Source: Anaerolineales bacterium | GTDB lineage: Bacteria > Chloroflexota > Anaerolineae > B4-G1 > DUEL01 | Direction of reading: 5' to 3' | Length of the DNA stretch: 22,113 nt | Assembly: GCA_015662065.1 (NCBI GenBank) | Contig: DQUX01000125.1 | Coordinates: 1 to 22,113 of the forward strand | In this document: piece after piece, positions 14,789 to 21,999 of the stretch | How the letters are laid out: every line of letters begins with the position of its first letter | Numbering within the stretch: the first letter of the stretch is position 1 | The notes under the pieces: model-generated | What the model saw: only the letters and a program-made list of their open reading frames with translations | Told to the model about the DNA's origin: nothing | Database searches by the model: none | Translations under genes and position numbers: made by a program

Positions 14789-15735
14789 ACCGGAAGAAAT
14801 GGTTGAACCTGGCCCGCGTCCTGATCAGCGTCGGTGCGTTGAGCTTCCTGCTCTGGAGGATCGGCCTAGGGGAGACCCTGGCGGTGCTGCGCGGGGCCAA
14901 CCTGCGGTTGCTCCTGGCCGCCTTCGGCCTCTTCCTGGGCAGCCTGGTCATCCGCGCCGGGCGGTGGGCGGTCCTGCTATACGCCTTGAACCTACGGGTC
15001 CCTTTCCGGCGGCTGGTCTACCTCTACTTCGTGGGGGCCTTTTTCAACAGCTTCCTGCCCACCGGCTTCGGCGGCGATGTGGTCCGGGCGCTGGAGCTGA
15101 CCCAAGATACCCCCACCCCTGCCGCCGTCGGGACGGTGCTGGTGGACCGGATGACCGGCCTGTTGGTGCTCTTGGCGCTGGGGTTGGGGGCGCTCCCCTT
15201 CAGCGCGACCTACCTGGCCCCCTGGCTGGTCTGGCTGCTGGTGGCCGTGGCGGGAGGGGGGCTGCTGGCGGGGGGCCTCCTTCTGGAGGGACGGCTGCTC
15301 CGCCGGGCCACGGCCTGGCTTCCGGAGCGATTCTCCCTGACCGGCTCCGGTCCCCTGGGGCGGCTCTACGCCGCTATCACCGGGTGCGGCTGGCGGGCGG
15401 TGGGGCAGGCCCTGGGGATCTCCCTGGTCTTCAATCTGGTCAACATCCTCATCAATTTCCTCTGCGGGCGGGCGGTGGGCATCGACCTCGGGCCGGGCTA
15501 CTTCTTCATCACCGCCCCCATCATCTCCATCAGCCTGATGGTCCCCATCTCCGTCGGCGGCGTGGGGATCCGGGATTGGGTGGTGGTGGCCCTCTTCGGT
15601 CCGGCGGGCGTGGATAGCAACACCGCCGCCGGAATGTCCCTCTCGATCTACGCGGTCTCGGCGGCGGGGGGGCTGGTGGGTGGGCTGATGTACGGGGTTC
15701 AGGCGTTGCGGGAGATGCGGCGGAGGGGCGGATGA
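14785..15735 (+). CDS. YbhN/UPF0104-type membrane protein (LPG-synthase TM family)
   Basis: This 316-residue integral membrane protein has about eight hydrophobic segments. It shows the family motifs FNSFLPTGFGGDVVR (87-101), DRMTGLL (121-127) and PISVGGVGIRDW (254-265), typical of the lysylphosphatidylglycerol-synthase TM region / YbhN / AglD-like family (PF03706). Members are linked to lipid or lipid-linked sugar flipping or modification. Inside a GT-C cluster a role in handling polyprenyl-linked sugars is plausible but unproven. The start is the ATGA overlap at 14785-14788 with GGAGG just upstream. Its first codons (MNRKKWLNLAR) resemble those of gene D (MNRGKWLGPAR), part of a junction duplication. 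The stop overlaps gene E as ATGA (15732-15735). Confidence 0.88.
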   Translation: MNRKKWLNLARVLISVGALSFLLWRIGLGETLAVLRGANLRLLLAAFGLFLGSLVIRAGRWAVLLYALNLRVPFRRLVYLYFVGAFFNSFLPTGFGGDVVRALELTQDTPTPAAVGTVLVDRMTGLLVLLALGLGALPFSATYLAPWLVWLLVAVAGGGLLAGGLLLEGRLLRRATAWLPERFSLTGSGPLGRLYAAITGCGWRAVGQALGISLVFNLVNILINFLCGRAVGIDLGPGYFFITAPIISISLMVPISVGGVGIRDWVVVALFGPAGVDSNTAAGMSLSIYAVSAAGGLVGGLMYGVQALREMRRRGG

Positions 15736-18305
15736 GCCACTGGCGGAACACGGCCTTCGGATTGGTCCTACTGACCCTTCTGGCGGACCTGGGACTGGCT
15801 GTACCGGCGCTGCGGTACGGTGCGGCGTTCTTCCTGCTGTGGATCGGCCCGGGTCTAGCCTGGGGATGGCACCTGGCCGGCGGGCGCCGGCCGGGGATCG
15901 AGGAGGGGACGGTGGGCCTGGGGCTGGGCTTCGGGACCACGTCGCTGCTGGCTCTGGCCCTCTCCTACCTCCCCGGCCCCTTCTCCGGCCGGCTGCTGGC
16001 AGTCTCCCTCCATCTGCTGATCGCCTCGACGATCCTCCCACCGAGGTACAGGGGGCATAGAGATGCGTGGGGGACTTCGGGGAACCCCTCCGTCTCTCTC
16101 CGTGTCCTCTGTGTCGTTGTTGTTGTCATCTCCTCTCTCTTTCGCCTGGTCAGCCTGGGCTACAGCGAGTTCCAGGGGGACGAGGGGGTGATTATGGTGC
16201 GGGCCGCCGGCATCCTCACGGGCAGCCCGGACCAGCTCTTCCTCCACCAGAAGGGACCGCTGGAGGTGCTCGTCCCGATGTCCACCTGGTCCCTCAGCAC
16301 TACCATCAACGAGGTACAGGCCCGGCTTCCCTTCGGTCTGGCGGGGATCGTGGGCGTGCTGGCGGTCTCCCTCCTGGGCGCCCGTCTCCTCAACCGACGG
16401 GCGGGTCTCATTGGGGGACTTCTCCTGGCGGTCAACGGCTATTTCGTCGGTTTCGGTCGCATCGTCCAGTACCAGAGCCTGGTCCTGATGATGACGGGCC
16501 TGGGGCTGCTGGCGCTGTGGCTCTGGCAGGAGGGGGGGGAGGACCGATGGCTCCTGGCGGGGGCCTTCCTCCTGGCCTGCGGTCTCCTGGCCCATTACGA
16601 CGCGGCGCTGGCCCTGCCGGCTGCCCTCTACATGATTGTCGGGGGTCTTCACCGCAGAGGCACAGGGGGCACGGAGAAAAAACGATTCTCCCTCCGTTCC
16701 CCTCTGCGTTCTCTGGGACTCTGGGGCAAACCCTCAATCCCACCGTCTCTTGTCGTCGCTGTGGCTCTGGCCGTGGCCGTGCTGGTCCTCTTCTACGCCC
16801 CCTTCGCCCTGCATCCCAACTTCGCCAAGACCGCGGCCTACTTGCGGGCCGAGCGGGTGGGGACCGGCGGGCCGGTCTACAACAATCTGCTGCGCACCCT
16901 CCCGCTGACCACCCTCTACAACTCGACCTACTATGTGGTTTTTCTAGCGCTGATGTTGGCGGTGGCCGGCTTCCGGCCGTTCCGTCGATGGGGTCTCGTG
17001 GTGCCGGCGGCCTGCGTGCTTCTTCTCGTAGTTGGGGCGGGGCCGGTTGGGGCGGGCCTCCGCGCCCGCCCGGAGGCGACCACGGAGGGTCAGGCGACCA
17101 CGGAGGGTCGCCTCTACGGGGCGGCGGTGGCGGCGGTGGTGTGGCCGGCTGCCGTCGTCGTCTCCCGGCGCACCTCACCCGGCGAACGGGCGGTCTGGCT
17201 CTGGTTCGCCGCTCCCTTCCTCTTCCATTACTTCCTGGTGTGGGATCCCCGCACCCACGTCCTCAACGCATTTCCGGCTGCCTCACTCTTGGCCGCCTTC
17301 CCCCTGGGTGAATTGTGGGCGGGGCAGGCGCGGAGGTCCGCCCCTATAGGACGGGTGGTGCGACGGGTGGCGCTTCTGGTCGGCCTTGCTCTCTACGTCC
17401 TCTTCGGCTACTATATCTGGATGATGTTCGTGGATCACACCCCCGAGTACCGACGGACCTGGCCTGAGCATCGCAGCCCGGTCTATTGGACGCCCTACGA
17501 GGAATTGCCCCGCTTCGGCCTCTTCGGCTTCCCCTATCGGGCCGGGTGGAAGGTGGTGGGAGCGCTGATGGCGGAGGGGGACCTGACCGGAGTCTATGCC
17601 AGCAACGAGGAGGAGGAGATCACCCGCTGGTACACCCGGGGGGCGGAGCGGACCTACTGCCCGGGGCCGGACCTCTACTTGATCGCCGCGCGGGTGCAGG
17701 ACGAGATGCCGGTGGACCAGGTGGACCTGGAGGCGAACTACCACCTGGCGGCGGTAGTCCGCGTCGGGGGAGAGCCGAGGCTGTGGCTCTACCGGCCCGG
17801 CCCTCCGCAGGGAGAGCCCGCGGTGTACGATGTGGAGGACTTCGAGGGACGGTTCGACGCCGGAATGACGCCGGAGGCGGTCCTCCCCCGCCCGCCCGCC
17901 GACGTCACCCCCGTGGGGGCCGTCCTGGGGGATCGGGTGCGGCTGGCGGGCTATCGGCTGGACACAACCGACGTCCGACCGGGCGGGAGCCTGCGGCTGA
18001 CGCTCTATTGGGAGCCCCTGGTGCCGATGCGGACCGGCTACCAGGTCTTCACCCACCTGTACGACGGGACGATGTGGGGCCAGCACGATAGCACGCCCGG
18101 CTGCGGCCTCTGGCCCACCACCCGCTGGGAACCGGGGCGGTGGGTGCGGGACGACCACGTCCTCCCTATCGCAGAGGATGCGCCGGCGGGGGAGATCCCG
18201 TTGCTGGTGGGGATGTACGACCTGGGCACCGGCACGCGGCTGCCGGTGACCGGGCCGGGCGGGCGGGGGGACAGCGTGGTTCTGACGACGGTGGTGCTGC
18301 CGTGA
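15732..18305 (+). CDS. Large GT-C membrane glycosyltransferase E with extra N-terminal TM region and C-terminal module
   Basis: This 857-residue protein is the longest in the array. About three or four TM helices (residues 8-100) precede the GT-C core, which begins near 120. The DE motif is FQGDEGVIM (Asp150-Glu151), followed by LHQKGPLEVLVP (171-182), which replaces the GHEP motif of its neighbours. The tail contains the beta-rich module (VRPGGSLRLTLYWEP, QVFTHLYDGTMWGQ, LLVGMYDLGTGTRLPV). It starts at the ATGA overlap (15732-15735) with GGAGGGG just upstream. The gene is unusually rich in in-frame repeats at 16043-16125, 16653-16708, 17050-17112 and 17321-17344, most of them encoding predicted cytoplasmic loops. 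It ends in a GTGA overlap with gene F. Substrate is unknown. Confidence 0.85.
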   Translation: MSHWRNTAFGLVLLTLLADLGLAVPALRYGAAFFLLWIGPGLAWGWHLAGGRRPGIEEGTVGLGLGFGTTSLLALALSYLPGPFSGRLLAVSLHLLIASTILPPRYRGHRDAWGTSGNPSVSLRVLCVVVVVISSLFRLVSLGYSEFQGDEGVIMVRAAGILTGSPDQLFLHQKGPLEVLVPMSTWSLSTTINEVQARLPFGLAGIVGVLAVSLLGARLLNRRAGLIGGLLLAVNGYFVGFGRIVQYQSLVLMMTGLGLLALWLWQEGGEDRWLLAGAFLLACGLLAHYDAALALPAALYMIVGGLHRRGTGGTEKKRFSLRSPLRSLGLWGKPSIPPSLVVAVALAVAVLVLFYAPFALHPNFAKTAAYLRAERVGTGGPVYNNLLRTLPLTTLYNSTYYVVFLALMLAVAGFRPFRRWGLVVPAACVLLLVVGAGPVGAGLRARPEATTEGQATTEGRLYGAAVAAVVWPAAVVVSRRTSPGERAVWLWFAAPFLFHYFLVWDPRTHVLNAFPAASLLAAFPLGELWAGQARRSAPIGRVVRRVALLVGLALYVLFGYYIWMMFVDHTPEYRRTWPEHRSPVYWTPYEELPRFGLFGFPYRAGWKVVGALMAEGDLTGVYASNEEEEITRWYTRGAERTYCPGPDLYLIAARVQDEMPVDQVDLEANYHLAAVVRVGGEPRLWLYRPGPPQGEPAVYDVEDFEGRFDAGMTPEAVLPRPPADVTPVGAVLGDRVRLAGYRLDTTDVRPGGSLRLTLYWEPLVPMRTGYQVFTHLYDGTMWGQHDSTPGCGLWPTTRWEPGRWVRDDHVLPIAEDAPAGEIPLLVGMYDLGTGTRLPVTGPGGRGDSVVLTTVVLP
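16043..16125. repeat. CAGAGG/ACGGAG-type repeat, copy 1, inside gene E
   Basis: Positions 16043-16063 match 16657-16677 at 18 of 21 bases (core ACAGGGGGCA). The right part (16088-16115) reads CCGTCTCTCTCCGTGTCC and then TCTGTGTCG, the complement of CACAGAGGACACGGAGA-type words. In frame it gives a polar loop (YRGHRDAWGTSGNPS) followed by RVLCVVVVVISS, which forms part of a TM helix. Confidence 0.55.
16653..16708. repeat. CAGAGG/ACGGAG-type repeat, copy 2, imperfect hairpin inside gene E
   Basis: Left-arm blocks CGCAGAG (16653-16659), ACGGAG (16671-16676) and GAGAA (16674-16678) pair with TTCTC (16686-16690), CTCCGT (16692-16697) and CTCTGCG (16702-16708). The result is a long imperfect hairpin read through in frame as HRRGTGGTEKKRFSLRSPLR, a strongly basic predicted cytoplasmic loop. 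Confidence 0.65.
17050..17112. repeat. Double hairpin plus 18-bp tandem repeat inside gene E
   Basis: The first hairpin has arms GGGCGGGC (17050-17057) and GCCCGCCC (17064-17071) with loop CTCCGC, the complement form of GCGGAG. Next the 18-mer AGGCGACCACGGAGGGTC is perfectly duplicated (17074-17091 and 17092-17109), giving ATTEGQ-ATTEGR in the protein. The second copy forms arms AGGCGACC (17092-17099) and GGTCGCCT (17106-17113) around an ACGGAG loop. Confidence 0.8.
17321..17344. repeat. Degenerate hairpin with GCGGAG loop inside gene E
   Basis: GGGGCAGGC (17321-17329), loop GCGGAG (17330-17335) and GTCCGCCCC (17336-17344). The left arm has mismatches, but the loop and right arm match the copy in gene D. 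It encodes a basic loop (AGQARRSAPIGRVVRR) before the last TM helix. Confidence 0.6.
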
Positions 18306-19930
18306 GACGACACCTCCCCCGTTTCCTGACCCTTCTGGTCATTCTGCTCACCTTCGGGCTGGCCCTCGCCAGCGCGGTACAGAAATCGCCCACGATGGAC
18401 GAGCAGAACCACATTGCCCGGGGGGCGGCCTACCTGGGCACAGGCGACCCCCGCCTGAGCGTCGAGCATCCGCCCCTGGTGAACCTGCTCAGTGCACTGC
18501 CGGTCCACCTGCTCCTCCATCCCAACCTGCCGTTGGATACGGTCTGGTGGGAGGCAGGGGAGTGGTACCACTTCGCCGACCTGTTCCTCTGGGAGGTCAA
18601 CGCCAACGCCGAGCAGATCGTCTTCCTGGCCCGTCTGCCGGTGCTGGGGCTGGGTCTGCTGCTGGTCGCCCTGGTCCACCGCTGGGCCGGCCAGCGGTTC
18701 GGGCCCTGGGGGGGGCTCTTGGCCGCCGCTTTCTGCGGGCTCGATCCCAACATCCTGGCCCACGCGCGGCTTGCCACCACAGACGTGGGCGGGACCTTCT
18801 TTATCTTCCTGTCCGGTTACGCCCTCTGGCGGGCGCTCCGGCGTCCCTCCGCTCTCCGGCTCCTGGGAGCGGGCTTGGCGCTGGGGTTGGCCTTTGCCGC
18901 CAAGCTCTCGGCGCTGGCCTTCGGCCCCATCCTGACGTTGGCGGCGCTGCTGGATGGGCTGCCCGGCGGGCCCGGGCGGGTCCGGCGGCTGATGGGTCGT
19001 GCGGGGTTGATGCTGGGCCTGCTTTCCCTCGGCCTGGTGGTGGTGTGGGCCACCTACCGTTTGCAGATCGGGCCATTGGGGGGGGGCGCTCCCCTGGTGC
19101 CCGCTCCCCCCTACCTGCGCGGGATTGGAGCGGTGCTAGACTTCGCTGCCGGAGGACGGCCTGGCTACCTCTTGGGGGAGGTCAGCACCGAGGGCTGGTG
19201 GTATTACTTCCCGATCGCCTTCGGCGTCAAGACCCCCCTGGCGACGCTGGTGGGGCTGCTGGTGGCGACGGGGCTGATGTCCCGCCGCCCCACCCGCGAC
19301 GACCTGCTCCTCCTGGTCCCGCCGGCGGCCTTCTTTCTGGCCTCCACCGTCACCCGCCTCAACCTGGGCTACCGCCACCTCCTCCCCCTCCTCCCGTTTC
19401 TCTCCGTCCACCTCGCCCGCCTCCCCCAGTCATCCAGTCACCCCATCACCCAATCACCCAATAGGGCGCGACGTCTCCTCTCCATCGTTCTCTCCCTCTG
19501 GCTCGCCCTTGCCACCCTCCACATCTACCCTCATTTCCTCGCCTTCTTCAACCCCCTGGGCGGTGGCCCAGAGGAGGGGTGGCGGGTGCTGGCCGATTCC
19601 AACATCGACTGGGGGCAGGACCTGAAGGGGCTGCGGGCGTGGATGGACCGGGAGGGTGTGGAGCGGGTGCGGCTGGCCTGGTTCGGCAGCGCCCGGCCGG
19701 AGGCCTACGGCATCCCCCACGACCTGCTGCCGGGGGTCCCCCACGGCTACTTCCTCTCGTCGGACCCGGGCTTCAACCCAGACGACCCCGAGCCGGGGGT
19801 GTACGCCATCAGCGTCAGCAACCTGGTGGGCGCCGCCCTGCCCGATCCTGACCTGTACGGTTGGTTCCGGGACCGGGAGCCGGAGGCGAAGATCGGGCAC
19901 TCGGTGTTCATTTATCGGGTGGAGCCATGA
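18302..19930 (+). CDS. GT-C membrane glycosyltransferase F (EHPP/DWGQDL subclass), no C-terminal module
   Basis: This 542-residue protein is the shortest glycosyltransferase of the array. TM1 (8-25) leads to KSPTMDEQNHIARGAAYL (Asp33-Glu34) and RLSVEHPPLVNLL (EHPP at 55-58). Further motifs are LDPNILAHARLATTD, LNLGYRHLLPLLPFL and NIDWGQDLKGLRAWM. It is the clear subclass partner of gene D, but it ends with VFIYRVEP just after the DWGQDL domain. It therefore shows what D looks like without its appended module. The GTG start sits in a GTGA overlap (18302-18305) with a weak Shine-Dalgarno. A CATCACC/CAATCACC repeat (19427-19462) encodes the SSSHPITQSPNRA loop. The stop overlaps gene G as ATGA. 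Confidence 0.88.
   Translation: MRRHLPRFLTLLVILLTFGLALASAVQKSPTMDEQNHIARGAAYLGTGDPRLSVEHPPLVNLLSALPVHLLLHPNLPLDTVWWEAGEWYHFADLFLWEVNANAEQIVFLARLPVLGLGLLLVALVHRWAGQRFGPWGGLLAAAFCGLDPNILAHARLATTDVGGTFFIFLSGYALWRALRRPSALRLLGAGLALGLAFAAKLSALAFGPILTLAALLDGLPGGPGRVRRLMGRAGLMLGLLSLGLVVVWATYRLQIGPLGGGAPLVPAPPYLRGIGAVLDFAAGGRPGYLLGEVSTEGWWYYFPIAFGVKTPLATLVGLLVATGLMSRRPTRDDLLLLVPPAAFFLASTVTRLNLGYRHLLPLLPFLSVHLARLPQSSSHPITQSPNRARRLLSIVLSLWLALATLHIYPHFLAFFNPLGGGPEEGWRVLADSNIDWGQDLKGLRAWMDREGVERVRLAWFGSARPEAYGIPHDLLPGVPHGYFLSSDPGFNPDDPEPGVYAISVSNLVGAALPDPDLYGWFRDREPEAKIGHSVFIYRVEP
19427..19462. repeat. CAATCACC-type short repeat inside gene F
   Basis: Imperfect tandem CAGTCATC, CAGTCACC, CCATCACC, CAATCACC, CAAT words are read in frame as QSSSHPITQSPN, a polar cytoplasmic loop between two TM segments. 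Confidence 0.6.
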
Positions 19931-21999
19931 GCGTGAACGAAGGATTCCCCCGCTGGTTCCGCTGGGCGCTGGTGACGGTCTGCCTGATCGCCGGGTTCCT
20001 GATGCGCGTCTGGCACCTCACCGCGGTTCCGCCCGGTTTCCACGTGGACGAAGCGATCGATGTCCACCTGAGCCAGAAGGTCCTGCTGGGAGAGTTCTTC
20101 GTCTACAGTCCGGAGGGATGGGGCCGGGAGGGGTTGCACTACTACCTGGAGGCGGTGGTGCTCTCCTTGACCAGGAATGGCATCCTCGGCGGTCGGCTGA
20201 CGACCGCTCTCATCGGGATGGTCCTGGTGGGGGTGGCCGGTTTCCTCACCTCCCGTCTGTTCGACGCCGACACAGGTGTGCTCACTGCGGTCTGGACGAG
20301 CCTCACCTTCTGGCCGGTCTTCGCCAGCCGGGTCGGGGTACGTAACATCACTCTTGCCCCAGTGCTGGGCCTGGCTATGTTGGCCTTCTGGTGGGCCTGG
20401 CGCACGCCTCCCGATCCTAAGAGAAGGCATCTGGCCCGGTTTGGGCTGGCGGGGTTGCTGGGGGGGATTTGCCTGTACACGCACCAATCCTCCCGCGTGA
20501 TCCCCCTCGTCTACGGCCTGTTCCTGCTGCATGCCTCCCTGTTTCAGCGGCGGGTGCTCAAGGCCAACTGGCGGGGCCTGCTGCTCGGCGGGTGTATCTT
20601 TCTCGTGGTGGTATTGCCCCTGGGGATTTACTTCTACCAGCACCCGGGCGCGGAGGGGCCGGAGCGTGCAGCGGCCATCGAACCGCTGTGGCAACTCTTG
20701 GCCGGCGACCCCAGGCCGATGGCGGGCAATCTGCTGGCGGTGCTGAAGATGTTTACCATTCGGGGGGACCCCCTCTTCACCTACAACATCCCCGGTCGTC
20801 CCGTGTTCCCCGGTCTCGCCGCCCTGCCCTTCTACCTGGGGGCGATTCTCCTTCTCCGCCACTGGCGGGATCCCGCCCACGCCCTGACCGGCGTGTGGCT
20901 TGGGGTCATGCTGATCCCCACGCTCATCACCGTCAGCGCGCCGCTGTTCCTGCGCAGCACGGGAGCATTGATCCCAGTTATGGCGATCCCGGCGCTGGGG
21001 CTGGGGGTTGCGGTGCGCTTTGCCGCCCGGCGATGGGGGAGGTGGGGGGTGTGGGCGGGCTGTCTGCTGACACTCCTTCTGCTGGGTCAGACCGGGTGGC
21101 TCACGTGGCGGGATTACTTCGGTCAGTGGGCATCGCTGGAGCAGGTAGAGATCAACTACCATGCCCGGGAGACCGCCGTGGTTGAATATCTCCGGCGCGA
21201 AGCGGAGGGAACACCGGTGGTGGTGGGGTCCCGCTTCTCCGAGGATGCGGCTCCCTTCATTGTCTCTACCGCCTTCCTCGGCGACCCGCCTCCCGTCCGG
21301 TGGGTCCTTCCCTCCTCCGCACTGGCCTTCCCATCTGGGCAGGCTGCTATCCCGTTCGTCCTGGTCGCGAACACATCCGTCGATGAGTACCTGTTGCGCC
21401 ACTTCCTGGTGGGGGACCCTGCGCCAACGGAGCCGGCCTACGGCCCAGCGGAGGAGCCGTGGTTGCTGGTCGCACCGCTTAGCCGGCCTGCGGAGGGCAG
21501 CCCGCTTCCGGGGATGGAGCGTCCGCAGGTAGGTCCCTGGTTCGGCCCGCCCACGACCGAGCTGCCGGAATCCCCCGCAGACGGCCTTCTGCCGGCGTAC
21601 CTGCCGGTGAAGTTCCAGAACAACCTGGCCCTGCTGCAATACGGCCTCTCCTCCCACAGCCTGCGCGCCGGCGGGGGGTTGCGGTTGGTCACCCTGTGGC
21701 GGGTGCTCAGCGACGGCTGGCCCGGGAACCTGGCGATGTTTGTGCACCTGGTGAATCTGCACAACCAGATTGTGGCCCAGCAGGACCAGTTCGGCTATCC
21801 CACCCATAGTTGGAGAGCGGGCGATCTCGTCATCCAGATCCACGATCTGACGGTGGACCCGTCCGCACCACCCGGCCGGTACTGGCTGCAGGTCGGCTTC
21901 TACGAGCGCCATCTGCCCGGCCGGTGGAAGGTGACCGATCTCTTCGGCGAGGTGACGTCGGATCGTCTTCTGCTCGATCAGGTGGAGGTGCAACCGTGA
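19927..21999 (+). CDS. GT-C membrane glycosyltransferase G (PMT/ArnT-like) with C-terminal module
   Basis: This 690-residue paralogue of A, B and C starts at the ATGA overlap (19927-19930) after a GGAG. The first external loop has PPGFHVDEAIDVHL (Asp41-Glu42) and GREGLHYYLEA (66-76), where the usual Pro of GREP/GHEP is Gly. FTYNIPGRPVFPG marks the second external loop. About eleven TM helices end near residue 400. The external tail ends in the beta-rich module (LRAGGGLRLVTLWRV, MFVHLVNLHNQ, WRAGDLVIQIHDL, PPGRYWLQVGFYE). No obvious repeat insertion is visible, unlike most of its neighbours. The end codes for VEVQP and supplies GGTGGAGGTG as the Shine-Dalgarno of the next gene, whose GTG overlaps its stop. 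Substrate is unknown. Confidence 0.88.
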   Translation: MSVNEGFPRWFRWALVTVCLIAGFLMRVWHLTAVPPGFHVDEAIDVHLSQKVLLGEFFVYSPEGWGREGLHYYLEAVVLSLTRNGILGGRLTTALIGMVLVGVAGFLTSRLFDADTGVLTAVWTSLTFWPVFASRVGVRNITLAPVLGLAMLAFWWAWRTPPDPKRRHLARFGLAGLLGGICLYTHQSSRVIPLVYGLFLLHASLFQRRVLKANWRGLLLGGCIFLVVVLPLGIYFYQHPGAEGPERAAAIEPLWQLLAGDPRPMAGNLLAVLKMFTIRGDPLFTYNIPGRPVFPGLAALPFYLGAILLLRHWRDPAHALTGVWLGVMLIPTLITVSAPLFLRSTGALIPVMAIPALGLGVAVRFAARRWGRWGVWAGCLLTLLLLGQTGWLTWRDYFGQWASLEQVEINYHARETAVVEYLRREAEGTPVVVGSRFSEDAAPFIVSTAFLGDPPPVRWVLPSSALAFPSGQAAIPFVLVANTSVDEYLLRHFLVGDPAPTEPAYGPAEEPWLLVAPLSRPAEGSPLPGMERPQVGPWFGPPTTELPESPADGLLPAYLPVKFQNNLALLQYGLSSHSLRAGGGLRLVTLWRVLSDGWPGNLAMFVHLVNLHNQIVAQQDQFGYPTHSWRAGDLVIQIHDLTVDPSAPPGRYWLQVGFYERHLPGRWKVTDLFGEVTSDRLLLDQVEVQP

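Noticed and set aside
19912..21993. 693-codon minus-strand open frame opposite gene G
   Set aside because: Its translation is Gln/His/Pro/Arg-rich without motifs, and it lies in the complementary codon register of a well-supported membrane glycosyltransferase.
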